Shown here one piece after another: positions 1 through 8,328 of a DNA stretch of 64,000 nt. Origin of the DNA: Fumia sp045645505 (GTDB lineage Bacteria > Bacillota > Clostridia > Oscillospirales > Ruminococcaceae); assembly GCA_045645505.1 (NCBI GenBank), contig JAZRIW010000024.1:27205-91204 (forward strand). The letters are read 5' to 3'. The notes below the pieces were generated by a model. The model was not told where the DNA came from and made no database searches. It worked only from the letters and a program-made list of their open reading frames with translations. Position 1 is the stretch's first letter, and every line of letters starts with the position of its first letter. A program made the position numbers and the translations under genes.

Positions 1-498
1 AGTTCATATCACAACAATTCTTTCGGAGACGATTTCGGGCATATGAATTTTGATCATTATACTGACGAAGAAATTAAAAGTTTTATTGACTTTTATTTTG
101 ATAAGACTTATGAATCTGCAAAAATCCTTGATATGGATGTATTAACACATCTTACTTATCCTTTGAGATATGTCGTAGGAGACTACAAAAGAAAAGTGGA
201 TATTAACATTTTCATAAAAAAAATAGAACTCATTTTCAAAGTTATAATTGAAAATGGTATTTCCTTAGAGATCAATACAAGTGGACTAAGGCAAAAGATC
301 GGTGAAACTCTTCCTAACAAAGATCTTTTATTACTTTACAAAAGTTTAGGAGGAGAGCTTGTATCTTTAGGTTCAGATTCCCACCACGTAGAAGATGTCG
401 GTAAAGGCATCAAGGAGGGAATAGAGTTACTTAAAGAAACAGGATTTACTCATATTACTTATTTCAAACAAAGAAATCCCATAAAAGTTGAAATATAA
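1..498 (+). CDS. Histidinol-phosphatase, PHP (HisJ) family, 5'-truncated by the window edge
   Basis: The reading frame is open from base 1, so the first ATG at 43 is internal and the N-terminal half lies outside the window. About 165 C-terminal residues remain. They carry late PHP-family landmarks: HNNSFGDDF, then YTDEEI, the DVLTHLTYPLRY stretch with a probable metal-ligand His, a GISLEINTSGLR stretch, and the final LGSDSHH motif (Asp and His are metal ligands in PHP enzymes). The family dephosphorylates L-histidinol phosphate in histidine biosynthesis; no other his gene is visible here. The gene ends at a strong hairpin it shares with the converging DUF1846 gene. The HisJ assignment rests on overall resemblance. 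A related PHP phosphoesterase is the main alternative. Confidence 0.8.
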   Translation, partial: SSYHNNSFGDDFGHMNFDHYTDEEIKSFIDFYFDKTYESAKILDMDVLTHLTYPLRYVVGDYKRKVDINIFIKKIELIFKVIIENGISLEINTSGLRQKIGETLPNKDLLLLYKSLGGELVSLGSDSHHVEDVGKGIKEGIELLKETGFTHITYFKQRNPIKVEI

Positions 499-530
499 AA
501 AAACCGCCGTTTTTAAAACGGCGGTTTTTA
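499..530. terminator. Bidirectional intrinsic terminator
   Basis: A GC-core hairpin with arms AAAACCGCCGTTTT and AAAACGGCGGTTTT is flanked by A and T tracts on both sides. It sits between the converging histidinol-phosphatase and DUF1846 genes and should serve both. Confidence 0.9.
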
Positions 531-2018
531 TTATTTGTGATAAAGCTTTTTAGTTTGATATTGTGCTTCACAGGTAAGATTTATACCAAGTTTTTTATAA
601 ACAGAAACATCTATCTGAGATAAAAGCACAGAAGAATGTGCTTCACACCCCTTTAACTTTTCAAGTTGTTTCATAGCTATTTCCGCAAGAGGATTTGTAG
701 CAGCTGCAATAGCAAGTGCCAAAAGGGTTTCATCCATGTGTAAACGCGGATTATGATTACCCAAATGATTTATCTTCAGATCCTGTATAGGCTCAATAAT
801 TGTGGGAGATATAAGATGCACTTCATCACTTATATTACCTAAAGTTTTAAGTGCATTTAAAAGTGCCGCTGAAGACGCACCAAGCAAAGATGATGTTTTG
901 CCTGTTACAACAGTACCATCGGGAAGTTCAATTGCTGCTGCAGGATTGCCGGTTTTCTCAGCTACTGATTTTGCTTCATCCACAACCAAACGCATAGAGG
1001 CATCAATTCCTGCCTGATTCATCAAGAGTTCAACCTTTGTAACAGTTTCTTCAGTAACCCTGCTCTGTCGTTTATCGCAAAGAGCTTGATAATAGCGTCT
1101 TACAATTTCTTGCTTAGACGCATTGCTCACTATTTCATCATCGATGATGCAGTTACCTGCCATATTAACCCCCATATCAGTCGGAGATTTATATGGACTT
1201 TCACCGCCTGTTATTTTTTCAAAAATCGCATTTAAAACAGGGAACACTTCCACATCGCGATTGTAATTAACAGTAGTTTCACCATATGCCTCAAGATGGA
1301 AAGGGTCTATCATATTAACATCATTAAGATCGGCTGTTGCCGCTTCATATGCTAAATTAACAGGGTGTTTAAGCGGTAAATTCCAAATCGGGAAAGTTTC
1401 AAATTTTGCATAACCCGCTGTTATTCCCCTCTTATGCTCATGATAAAGCTGAGAGAGGCAAGTGGCCATTTTGCCACTTCCAGGTCCCGGAGCCGTCAGA
1501 ATAACAAGAGGTCTTTCGGTTTCAATATATTCATTTTTACCAAAGCCTTCATCACTTACTATAAGAGGAATATTAGCAGGATATCCGGCAATAGAATAAT
1601 GAAGATACACTTTAATACCTAAATTTTCAAGTTTTTTTCTGAAACTTTCAGCAGAAGTTTGTCCTGAATATTGAGTGATAACTATACTGCCAACATAAAG
1701 CCCGATTTCCCTGAACGCATCAATAAGTCTTAAAACATCGACATCGTAGGTAATTCCCAAATCTCCACGAACTTTATTTTTTTCAATATCAGAAGCGTTA
1801 ATAACAATGATGATTTCTGCGTCATCTTTTAATTGCGCGAGCATTTTAATTTTACTATCCGGTGCAAATCCGGGAAGCACTCTGGATGCATGAAAATCAT
1901 CAAAAAGCTTTCCGCCAAACTCTAAATATAACTTATTGCCAAATTTTGCAATTCGGTTCATAATATGCTCGGATTGCAGTTTTAAATATTTTTCGTTGTC
2001 AAATCCAACCCTGTTCAT
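531..2018 (-). CDS. DUF1846 domain-containing protein
   Basis: A full-length 495-residue member of the DUF1846 family, which is common in Firmicutes and has no settled biochemical role. The N-terminus (GFDNEKYLKLQSEHI...LYLEFGGKLFDDFHASRVLPGF) and the LTAPGPGSGKMATCLSQLYHE segment near residues 175-195 are characteristic. The latter resembles a phosphate-binding loop, which would suggest nucleotide binding, but this is inference. There is no signal peptide or membrane segment, so it is probably cytosolic. It is a single-gene unit with its own promoter (-10 TATAAT at 2056-2061, -35 TTGTAA at 2079-2084). The start is the ATG behind an AAGGGGAAAA ribosome site. Confidence 0.9.
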   Translation of the reverse strand: MNRVGFDNEKYLKLQSEHIMNRIAKFGNKLYLEFGGKLFDDFHASRVLPGFAPDSKIKMLAQLKDDAEIIIVINASDIEKNKVRGDLGITYDVDVLRLIDAFREIGLYVGSIVITQYSGQTSAESFRKKLENLGIKVYLHYSIAGYPANIPLIVSDEGFGKNEYIETERPLVILTAPGPGSGKMATCLSQLYHEHKRGITAGYAKFETFPIWNLPLKHPVNLAYEAATADLNDVNMIDPFHLEAYGETTVNYNRDVEVFPVLNAIFEKITGGESPYKSPTDMGVNMAGNCIIDDEIVSNASKQEIVRRYYQALCDKRQSRVTEETVTKVELLMNQAGIDASMRLVVDEAKSVAEKTGNPAAAIELPDGTVVTGKTSSLLGASSAALLNALKTLGNISDEVHLISPTIIEPIQDLKINHLGNHNPRLHMDETLLALAIAAATNPLAEIAMKQLEKLKGCEAHSSVLLSQIDVSVYKKLGINLTCEAQYQTKKLYHK

Positions 2019-2055
2019 CTGATTTTCCCCTTAATATAATATTCACAACTATATT

Positions 2056-2084
2056 ATTATACTAAATTACAACAAATTTTACAA
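2056..2084 (-). promoter_or_regulatory. Promoter of the DUF1846 gene
   Basis: On the minus strand, TTGTAA, a 17-bp spacer and TATAAT lie about 40 bp ahead of the start codon. Confidence 0.65.
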
Positions 2085-2107
2085 TACATCAAATAAATTT
2101 TTTAAAA

Positions 2108-2317
2108 TTAATTCTGTATTTTCTTTAATGGTCTTTTAGTTCCATCAGGTTCAACTATCACAGTATTATCAAGGGTTTGTCTTAAACTTTGTCTGTACGC
2201 TTTTATATACTTTTCACGAAGCTTTTGTTGTTCTTCTTTTTCTTTTTCGGTAAGACCTTCTGTTTTTGATTTTTTTGCAAGTTCGTTTATTCTTTTTATC
2301 ATTTCATCATTTATCAT
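2108..2317 (-). CDS. DUF896 (YnzC-like) small protein
   Basis: A 69-residue charged, helical protein of the DUF896/YnzC family. It has the typical INELAKKSKTEGLTEKEKEEQ-type N-terminal helical hairpin, followed by LREKYIKAYR and the VEPDGTKR ending. In Bacillus, ynzC lies with SOS-regulated genes, but its molecular job is unsettled. The start ATG follows a GGGGGG-rich ribosome site at ideal distance. It lies alone downstream of the secreted repeat protein's terminator, and no promoter was clearly seen. Confidence 0.88.
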   Translation of the reverse strand: MINDEMIKRINELAKKSKTEGLTEKEKEEQQKLREKYIKAYRQSLRQTLDNTVIVEPDGTKRPLKKIQN

Positions 2318-2357
2318 TCAAATCCCCCCACAAAAATATTTTACCACACTATCACAT

Positions 2358-2392
2358 AAAAATAAAGCCTTCTTTCGAAGGCTTTATTTTTA
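2358..2392 (-). terminator. Intrinsic terminator of the repeat-protein gene
   Basis: Long A/T-flanked hairpin with core arms AAAGCCTTC and GAAGGCTTT and a four-base loop. It overlaps the stop codon of the upstream secreted protein gene. Confidence 0.85.
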
Positions 2393-4123
2393 TGCTATTG
2401 TAAAGGTCATATAATCAGAATAAGTTTTTCCGTTATTATCAGTATATTTTATAAAAGCCTGATAATTACCCTTTGTTTTATATACTTTTGCAGGTAAAGT
2501 TTCTTTATAAAGAACATATCCTGAAGCTCCATTCATATTGGTATATTTTTTACCATTTGATACAAAAGCATCCCATGAACTATTTGAAAGAACAGAATTG
2601 CCGATATAAGAAACACCTATACGATAACTCTGAGCGTCATTTACATCAAGTTCAAAAGTATTCGTTGTATTATTGAATTTAAGTACAGGCTTTTCAAAAT
2701 CCGATTTAATTTCAAAATTTATATAATCTACGTTTGTTTTGGATTTATCATCAGTATATTTGATAAATGCAACATAATTACCGGGAGTTTTAAATACTTT
2801 AGCAGGACAAGTATCATTATATAAAACATATCCGGTGCCACCGTTTAAGTTAGTATATCTTTTACCATTTTTAACAAAGGTATCCCAATCAGGATTTTCA
2901 GTATCAAAAGCATAATCTCCGTGGTAAGAAACACCAAGTTTGTACTTAGTTAAAGTTCCGCTGTCAAGTTTAAGTGTGCTTGTTTCACTGTCAAACTCAA
3001 GTACAGGTTTTTCATAATCATAATCAACGGTGAATGTAATATAATCTACAACAGCCTTCTTTCCGTCGCCTATATATTTAACAAAAGCTGCATAATTACC
3101 CTTGGTTTTAAAGGTTTTGGTCGGGCAAGTATAATTAAGCACATAACCATCTTTACCATTTATGTCCGAATATTCCTTGCCCTTCTCGATAAAAACATCC
3201 CAATCAGGATTTTCAGCATCAAAAACAAAATCGCCATGATAAGCAACGCCTATTTTAAGCTCATACGTACCCGGATTCATTTTCATTGGATCCAAAGTGC
3301 TGTATTCAAACTTAAGAGTATTAGTATCAGTATCAAAAGTAAATCCATCCTTTGCTTCAGTTACAGTGAATGTAAAATACTCAGTAACTGTGCTGCCGGG
3401 AGTATCATTATATTTTAAAAACGCTACATAATTTCCGTTTTTATAAAAAGTTTTGCTTTCAAAACCTTTATATGTAACATATCCGCGTGAGCTGTTTGTA
3501 TAAGTATAGTTTTTACCTTTTACTATCAAATCATTAAAGTCGTCAGTTCCGATTTCAAAAGTCAAATCGCCTATATAAGCAAGTCCAAACTGAATACCTC
3601 CGGCTGCTTTTCTGCCTATTGACAAAACATTATTTTCAAATGAGAATTCATAAGGTGTTTTTTCAGTAAAGACAATTTCTGCAGAACTAAGAACATCATT
3701 TCTTTCTTCTTTTGTGATTGAATACCATTCTTCGGGAGTACCATTATAGATTATTTTTTCAAGTGGTACACCATTAAAAGCTCCACTTTTAATATACTCA
3801 ACAGTAGAAGGAATAACTACTTCTTTAAGTGATGTGCATCTGTAAAATGAGCTTTCTGAAATTCCATCAATTCCCTCTGAAATAACGCATTTCTTAATAT
3901 AATCCGCCCAATCAAAATGTCCACAATTCGAGCATACACTACATCCGTTGCCATTCATTGTAAGTACGCCGCTATCGTCAAGAGTCCATGTTACAACAGG
4001 TGTAGGAGCCCATCCATAAGGCATACACCTTCCGGAAGCTACAATGGCTGCCGACACACTGACAGAGCTAAAAGCAACTACTATCATAATAAAAGAAACC
4101 AATAAACCCATAAATCTTTTCAT
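2390..4123 (-). CDS. Secreted protein with LRR_5-like N-terminal region and four ~100-residue repeats
   Basis: 577 residues. A Sec signal peptide (MKRF, then hydrophobic residues 5-26 ending VSAA) predicts export. Residues 45-150 contain a cysteine-rich patch (CSVCSNCGHF) and a BspA-like leucine-rich segment (FYRCTSLKEVVIPSTVEYIKSGAF). Four imperfect tandem repeats follow at about 160-256, 261-367, 374-474 and 478-577. Each repeats the order F(D/E)...TL/VLS, IGVxYxG(D/N), WDxF(V/I)xxGKxYT, GYVLY, AKxFKTxGNYxAF(I/V)KYTD and a closing Y(I/M)(T/N)F. No LPXTG or anchoring motif is present, so it is probably released or loosely held at the surface. Function is unknown; an adhesin or carbohydrate-binding role is a guess. 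The gene has its own promoter. Confidence 0.85.
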   Translation of the reverse strand: MKRFMGLLVSFIMIVVAFSSVSVSAAIVASGRCMPYGWAPTPVVTWTLDDSGVLTMNGNGCSVCSNCGHFDWADYIKKCVISEGIDGISESSFYRCTSLKEVVIPSTVEYIKSGAFNGVPLEKIIYNGTPEEWYSITKEERNDVLSSAEIVFTEKTPYEFSFENNVLSIGRKAAGGIQFGLAYIGDLTFEIGTDDFNDLIVKGKNYTYTNSSRGYVTYKGFESKTFYKNGNYVAFLKYNDTPGSTVTEYFTFTVTEAKDGFTFDTDTNTLKFEYSTLDPMKMNPGTYELKIGVAYHGDFVFDAENPDWDVFIEKGKEYSDINGKDGYVLNYTCPTKTFKTKGNYAAFVKYIGDGKKAVVDYITFTVDYDYEKPVLEFDSETSTLKLDSGTLTKYKLGVSYHGDYAFDTENPDWDTFVKNGKRYTNLNGGTGYVLYNDTCPAKVFKTPGNYVAFIKYTDDKSKTNVDYINFEIKSDFEKPVLKFNNTTNTFELDVNDAQSYRIGVSYIGNSVLSNSSWDAFVSNGKKYTNMNGASGYVLYKETLPAKVYKTKGNYQAFIKYTDNNGKTYSDYMTFTIA

Positions 4124-4162
4124 GATAAAACCTCCATTTCATATAAACAACATACCATTGTC

Positions 4163-4191
4163 ATACTAACATATGTAATTATCGTTGTCAA
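4163..4191 (-). promoter_or_regulatory. Promoter of the secreted repeat protein
   Basis: TTGACA, a 17-bp spacer and TAGTAT on the minus strand. The -35 element abuts the terminator of the preceding ABC ATPase gene. Confidence 0.75.
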
Positions 4192-4220
4192 GAAAAAAGA
4201 GCCCGATAAATCGGGCTCTC
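4192..4220 (-). terminator. Terminator of the sugar ABC ATPase gene
   Basis: Hairpin arms GAGCCCGA and TCGGGCTC, followed on the minus strand by six T residues. Confidence 0.9.
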
Positions 4221-4233
4221 AGTTTTAGAAAAA

Positions 4234-5343
4234 TTAGTCGAGAATAACTCTCTCAGTTTCTTTATCGAACAAGTGAATCTTGTTAACATCAATTGCAAGC
4301 TTAATAGCATCGCCTGCTTTAGCTGTTGATCTGGGAGATACACGAGCGATAAAATTCTTACCTGCACATGTAACATAAAGGAATGTCTCTGCACCCATAA
4401 GCTCAGTAACATCAACATCACAATCAATGATACCTGTAGTAGCAGCAGAAATGAACATCTCTTCATCCTTAATGTCTTCAGGACGGATACCCATAACAAG
4501 TTCTTTTCCAATATACTCTTTAAGTTCGGGAGTAACTTTTCCTTCAGGAATATTAATTACATTATTCTCAAATGCAACAGCCAATTTACCATCGTTATCA
4601 ACCATAGTAACATCAACGAAGTTCATCTGAGGAGAACCAATGAATCCTGCAACGAATATATTAACAGGTTTGTTATACAAGTTCTGAGGAGTATCAACCT
4701 GCTGAATAAAGCCATCTTTCATAACAACGATTCTTGTACCCATTGTCATAGCTTCAGTCTGGTCATGTGTTACATAAATAAATGTAGTACCAAGACGGAT
4801 ATGGAGTTTAGCAAGCTCTGTTCTCATCTGAGCACGGAGTTTTGCGTCCAAGTTGGAAAGAGGTTCGTCCAAAAGGAAAACTTTAGGTTCACGAACAATA
4901 GCACGACCTAAAGCAACACGCTGACGCTGACCACCGGACAAAGCCTTGGGCTTACGATCCAAAAGGTGAGCAATGTCAAGAATACGAGCAGCTTCATCAA
5001 CACGACGTTTGATTTCATCTTTGGGGGTTTTGCGAAGTTTCAAACCAAAAGCCATATTATCAAAAACTGTCATATGAGGATACAAAGCATAGTTCTGGAA
5101 AACCATTGCAATATCACGGTCTTTAGGTGCAATATCATTAACGAGTCTGTCGCCAATGTAAAGTTCACCCTCTGAAATTTCTTCCAAACCTGCAATCATT
5201 CTCAAAGTAGTGGATTTACCACAACCGGAAGGACCTACCAAAATAATAAATTCTTTGTCTTCGATATCAAGATTGAAATCGGAAACAGCAGTTACACCAC
5301 CGGCATATCTCTTATAAATACCTTTTAAAGTTACACCTGCCAT
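4234..5343 (-). CDS. Sugar ABC transporter ATP-binding protein, MsmX/UgpC/MalK type
   Basis: A cytoplasmic ATPase that energises carbohydrate importers. It shows Walker A GPSGCGKST, the Q-loop in MVFQNYALYPHMTV, signature LSGGQRQRVALGRA, Walker B VFLLDEPLSNLDA with the DAKLRAQMR helix, and the H-loop YVTHDQTEA. A C-terminal MalK-like TOBE/OB region (FIGSPQMNF, MGIRPEDI) follows. ATG 5343 behind AGGAGG is the better start; an in-frame ATG ten codons upstream lacks a ribosome site. No permease or binding-protein gene is adjacent. In many Firmicutes such a lone MsmX-type ATPase serves several importers encoded elsewhere, and that is the likely role here. Confidence 0.93.
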   Translation of the reverse strand: MAGVTLKGIYKRYAGGVTAVSDFNLDIEDKEFIILVGPSGCGKSTTLRMIAGLEEISEGELYIGDRLVNDIAPKDRDIAMVFQNYALYPHMTVFDNMAFGLKLRKTPKDEIKRRVDEAARILDIAHLLDRKPKALSGGQRQRVALGRAIVREPKVFLLDEPLSNLDAKLRAQMRTELAKLHIRLGTTFIYVTHDQTEAMTMGTRIVVMKDGFIQQVDTPQNLYNKPVNIFVAGFIGSPQMNFVDVTMVDNDGKLAVAFENNVINIPEGKVTPELKEYIGKELVMGIRPEDIKDEEMFISAATTGIIDCDVDVTELMGAETFLYVTCAGKNFIARVSPRSTAKAGDAIKLAIDVNKIHLFDKETERVILD

Positions 5344-5459
5344 AAAATTACCTCCTATTTTAATGCTGAGCATTATACTTCATGTTTATTAATATACCAT
5401 TTTTTTTCAAAAATAGATATTTCTTTATTACACAAAGTTTTTGAAAAAAATTATGCAAC

Positions 5460-5536
5460 TTGCACAATAAAAAATAAAAAAGTATATTATCTAAAGAAAT
5501 CAGCATAAAAACAGGAGAAAAAATATGATATTTTAA
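5460..5536 (+). other. Promoter and ribosome site leading to a three-codon ORF
   Basis: On the plus strand TTGCAC (5460-5465), 17 bp and TATATT (5483-5488) form a plausible promoter. It is followed by AGGAG (5513-5517) and an ATG at 5525 that reads Met-Ile-Phe-stop. It may be the start of a gene whose body has been lost, or a chance match in AT-rich DNA. Confidence 0.35.
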
Positions 5537-5560
5537 AAAATTACTGTTTTCTCACTTAAT

Positions 5561-5977
5561 TTAGTCTAATTTATCGAAAAATTGCGGTGCGGAAAGTGAA
5601 GAAATATCACAACCAATAATTTTTTTATTATAAATCAGTAGATTTGCACGAATATCGGAAAAATCATCCCCATAATTCGTTATAATATAACAAATTTTTT
5701 GGACTTTTTTGCCCTTGTACTTTTTTAAATTAAAGTTTTGCTCACGTTGAACAGCATTATATCGCTCATAAGTTTCATTAAAAATTGTCGGTATAATAAT
5801 TTCTTCCGTTTTGCAGGGTGTTTTTATTACCTCCAAGCCATGGCTTTCAAGAAAACTTATCCTGTCTTCATTTGTTTTTGCAACAACTTCAGCAGTTATA
5901 AAATTTCCTTTTATAAAGAAAATCATTCCTGAAATTAAAATAAAAATTAAAAAATAAAGTATGGTTCGTTTTAACAT
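5561..5977 (-). CDS. DUF4830 domain-containing membrane-anchored protein
   Basis: 138 residues. An N-terminal hydrophobic helix (about residues 6-23) is either an uncleaved signal anchor or a signal peptide. The exported part matches the DUF4830 pattern: RISFLESHGLEV, EEIIIPTIFNETYERYNAVQREQNFNLKKYKGKKV, Y.ITNY, RANLLIY..K.IGCDISS. The function of the family is unknown. The start ATG has an AGGAGG-like site (plus-strand AGCCTCCT). It lies between the EF-G paralogue and the ABC ATPase, both on the same strand, but with gaps that suggest an independent unit. Confidence 0.8.
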   Translation of the reverse strand: MLKRTILYFLIFILISGMIFFIKGNFITAEVVAKTNEDRISFLESHGLEVIKTPCKTEEIIIPTIFNETYERYNAVQREQNFNLKKYKGKKVQKICYIITNYGDDFSDIRANLLIYNKKIIGCDISSLSAPQFFDKLD

Positions 5978-6043
5978 TTTAAGCCTCCTATAAATTCAAT
6001 CTGATTTATAGTTATGCTTAATTTAAACGAACCATACCGTAAT

Positions 6044-8104
6044 TTATTCTTCTTTTAATTTGGATTTAGCAATAACATCTGCCTCTAAATTAGATGGCAA
6101 CGGATCATAACGTTCAAACTCAAAGGTAAAGCTTCCGCTTCCCTGTGTCATCTGACGTACCAAAGTTGCAAAATCCTGCATCTCACTCATGGGAGCTTCT
6201 GCTACTACTTCTGTCATTCCATCTTCAGCAGCATTCATACCAAGCACACGTCCACGACGTTTATTAAGCTCACCCATCATATCTCCTGTGCCATTATCGG
6301 GAACAAAAACGCTCAATTTTCCGATAGGTTCAAGAATAATCGGAGAGGCTTCAGGTAAACCTGCCTTATACGCAAGAGAAGCAGCCATCTTAAAGGACAT
6401 TTCGGAGGAATCTACAGGATGATAAGAACCATCAACCAGTGTAGCTTTAAGTCCTACTACTGGATAGCCTGCGAGTGTACCATTTTTAACGCAATCGCGC
6501 AAACCTTTTTCAACAGCCGGGAAGAAGTTACGGGGAACAGCACCACCGAATACTTTTTCTTCAAATATCATTTCTTCGCTATCACAAGGTTCAAACTCAA
6601 TCCACACATCACCATACTGGCCATGGCCTCCCGATTGCTTTTTATGTTTACCCTGAACCTTAACTTTTTTGCGAATTGTTTCACGATAAGCAACGGTTGG
6701 AGGCTCAAGCAAAACATCAACGCCAAATTTATTTTTAAGTTTTGTAACTGTAACATCAAGATGTTGCTCACCGAGACCACTCAATATCTGCTCATGAGTT
6801 TCATTATTAACAACAAATGAAAGTGTTAAGTCTTCTTCCAAAAGACGGCTTATTCCCTGGGAAATCTTACTTTCATCGCCTTTGCCGACAGGCTTGATTG
6901 CCATAGAATAACAAGGGTTTGGAAATTCTGCTTTATTGAGAATAACTTGCTTTTTGGGTGAACAAAGAGTATCACCTGTATTTGCATTAAGTTTACTGAT
7001 AGCGCAAATATCACCGGCTTTAACTGACTTAATTTCTTCTTGTTTTTTACCGCGGATAAATAAAATCTTACCGATTTTTTCGGGTTGACCGGTAGTCATA
7101 TTAATAAGCTCAGTATCAGAAGTAAGTACACCGGAAATAACCTTTACATATGAAAGTTTTCCTACAAACGGGTCTGCAATGGTCTTAAATACATAAGCAA
7201 TCGGGTTTGCCTCTTCATTACAAGGAACACCGATAATATCCTCACCGAAAATTCCCTCTTCTCCTGCTTTTTCACCTGCAGACGGGAACATCTCAACCAT
7301 GCTTTCCATAAAGAGGTCAATACCTTCCATAGTAAATGATGAACCACAGAAGACAGGAGTAATTGTTCCGTCAAATACTCCCTTGTGAATACCCTGAAGC
7401 ATTTCCCAATGGGTATAAGGCTCACCTGAAAAATACTTATCAAACAAAGCTTCATCAGTTTCGGCAACAGCTTCACTGATAGCATTTACAAGTCCATCAA
7501 TACGATGAGCTGTATCAGGCATAGGAACTTCAGTACGAGTGCCGTTTTCATATTTATATGCTTTCATCATAACCAAGTCAATATAGCATTGTACTTTTGA
7601 ATCCTCAACATAAGGAACAACCAACGGACAAATTGAGGGGCCGAAATTAGTTTTAAGTTCTTCCAAAACCTTATAGAAATCTGCGTGATCCTGCTCCATT
7701 TTTGTAACAAAAATTATGCGGGATTTTCCCATTTTTTCAGCCATTTTATAAGCTTTTTTAGCACCTACGGTCACGCCTGATTTTCCGGAAACCGCAATCA
7801 AAGCACTTCCTGCAGCACGAATACCTTCAACCATACCCAATGCAAAATCAAAAAGGCCGGGAGTATCAAGTAAATTAATTTTTGTATTTTGGAATTCAAA
7901 AGGTGCAACAGAAAGATTCAAAGAGGTTTTTCTCTTAATTTCTTCTGCATCATAATCGGAAATTGTATTTCCGTCGGCAACCTTTCCTAATCTGTCTGAA
8001 CAACCTGCCTTATAAAGCAATGCTTCAACAAGGCTGGTTTTACCACTACCACCGTGGCCAACGACTGCAACATTTTTAATGTTGTTAGCGCCATAATCTT
8101 TCAT
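6044..8104 (-). CDS. Elongation factor G-like GTPase (EF-G paralogue)
   Basis: A 686-residue protein with the EF-G domain order: GTPase, OB domain, and domains III to V (RLLEEDLTLSFVVNNETHEQILSGLGEQHLDVTVTKLKNKFGV; GGAVPRNFFPAVEKGL; PMSEMQDFATLVRQMTQGSG). G1 is GHGGSGKTS (16-24) and G3 is DTPG (80-83). G2 around residues 56-67 lacks the canonical RGIT switch, and G4 reads TKME instead of NKxD. These differences place it in the EF-G-like paralogue group rather than with the main translocase FusA. The family binds ribosomes, but its specific job is not established. It is a single gene with a long leader, and the start ATG follows AAGGAG. Confidence 0.88.
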   Translation of the reverse strand: MKDYGANNIKNVAVVGHGGSGKTSLVEALLYKAGCSDRLGKVADGNTISDYDAEEIKRKTSLNLSVAPFEFQNTKINLLDTPGLFDFALGMVEGIRAAGSALIAVSGKSGVTVGAKKAYKMAEKMGKSRIIFVTKMEQDHADFYKVLEELKTNFGPSICPLVVPYVEDSKVQCYIDLVMMKAYKYENGTRTEVPMPDTAHRIDGLVNAISEAVAETDEALFDKYFSGEPYTHWEMLQGIHKGVFDGTITPVFCGSSFTMEGIDLFMESMVEMFPSAGEKAGEEGIFGEDIIGVPCNEEANPIAYVFKTIADPFVGKLSYVKVISGVLTSDTELINMTTGQPEKIGKILFIRGKKQEEIKSVKAGDICAISKLNANTGDTLCSPKKQVILNKAEFPNPCYSMAIKPVGKGDESKISQGISRLLEEDLTLSFVVNNETHEQILSGLGEQHLDVTVTKLKNKFGVDVLLEPPTVAYRETIRKKVKVQGKHKKQSGGHGQYGDVWIEFEPCDSEEMIFEEKVFGGAVPRNFFPAVEKGLRDCVKNGTLAGYPVVGLKATLVDGSYHPVDSSEMSFKMAASLAYKAGLPEASPIILEPIGKLSVFVPDNGTGDMMGELNKRRGRVLGMNAAEDGMTEVVAEAPMSEMQDFATLVRQMTQGSGSFTFEFERYDPLPSNLEADVIAKSKLKEE

Positions 8105-8132
8105 AACTTTTCACTCCTTATTTAATAAGATT

Positions 8133-8162
8133 TCGCTTTATAAAAATATATTTATAAAGCGA
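8133..8162 (-). other. Perfect inverted repeat in the leader of the EF-G paralogue
   Basis: Twelve-base arms TCGCTTTATAAA and TTTATAAAGCGA with a six-base spacer lie between the likely promoter and the ribosome site (AAGGAG near 8113-8118). There is no T-tract, so it is either an RNA hairpin in the leader or a protein-binding palindrome. Confidence 0.6.
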
Positions 8163-8253
8163 CATCAAACTCCAAGATTATACAATTTATATAAAAAGGA
8201 TTGTTCGAATGAAATTATTATAGCACATTTTACCATAATACACAATACAAGAA

Positions 8254-8315
8254 ACAGAAAAACCGAGATTTTTTTTACTCCAAAGTGTAAAAATTTTCTC
8301 GGTTTTTCTGTTCAA
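8254..8315 (-). terminator. Long hairpin terminator after carB
   Basis: Fifteen-base arms ACAGAAAAACCGAGA and TCTCGGTTTTTCTGT are separated by about 28 AT-rich bases, just after the carB stop codon. Confidence 0.75.
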
Positions 8316-8328
8316 AATGACCAATAAA

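Noticed and set aside
6419..6820. 133-codon plus-strand frame inside the EF-G paralogue
   Set aside because: Antisense shadow of a strongly conserved gene, with no ribosome site or recognisable domain.
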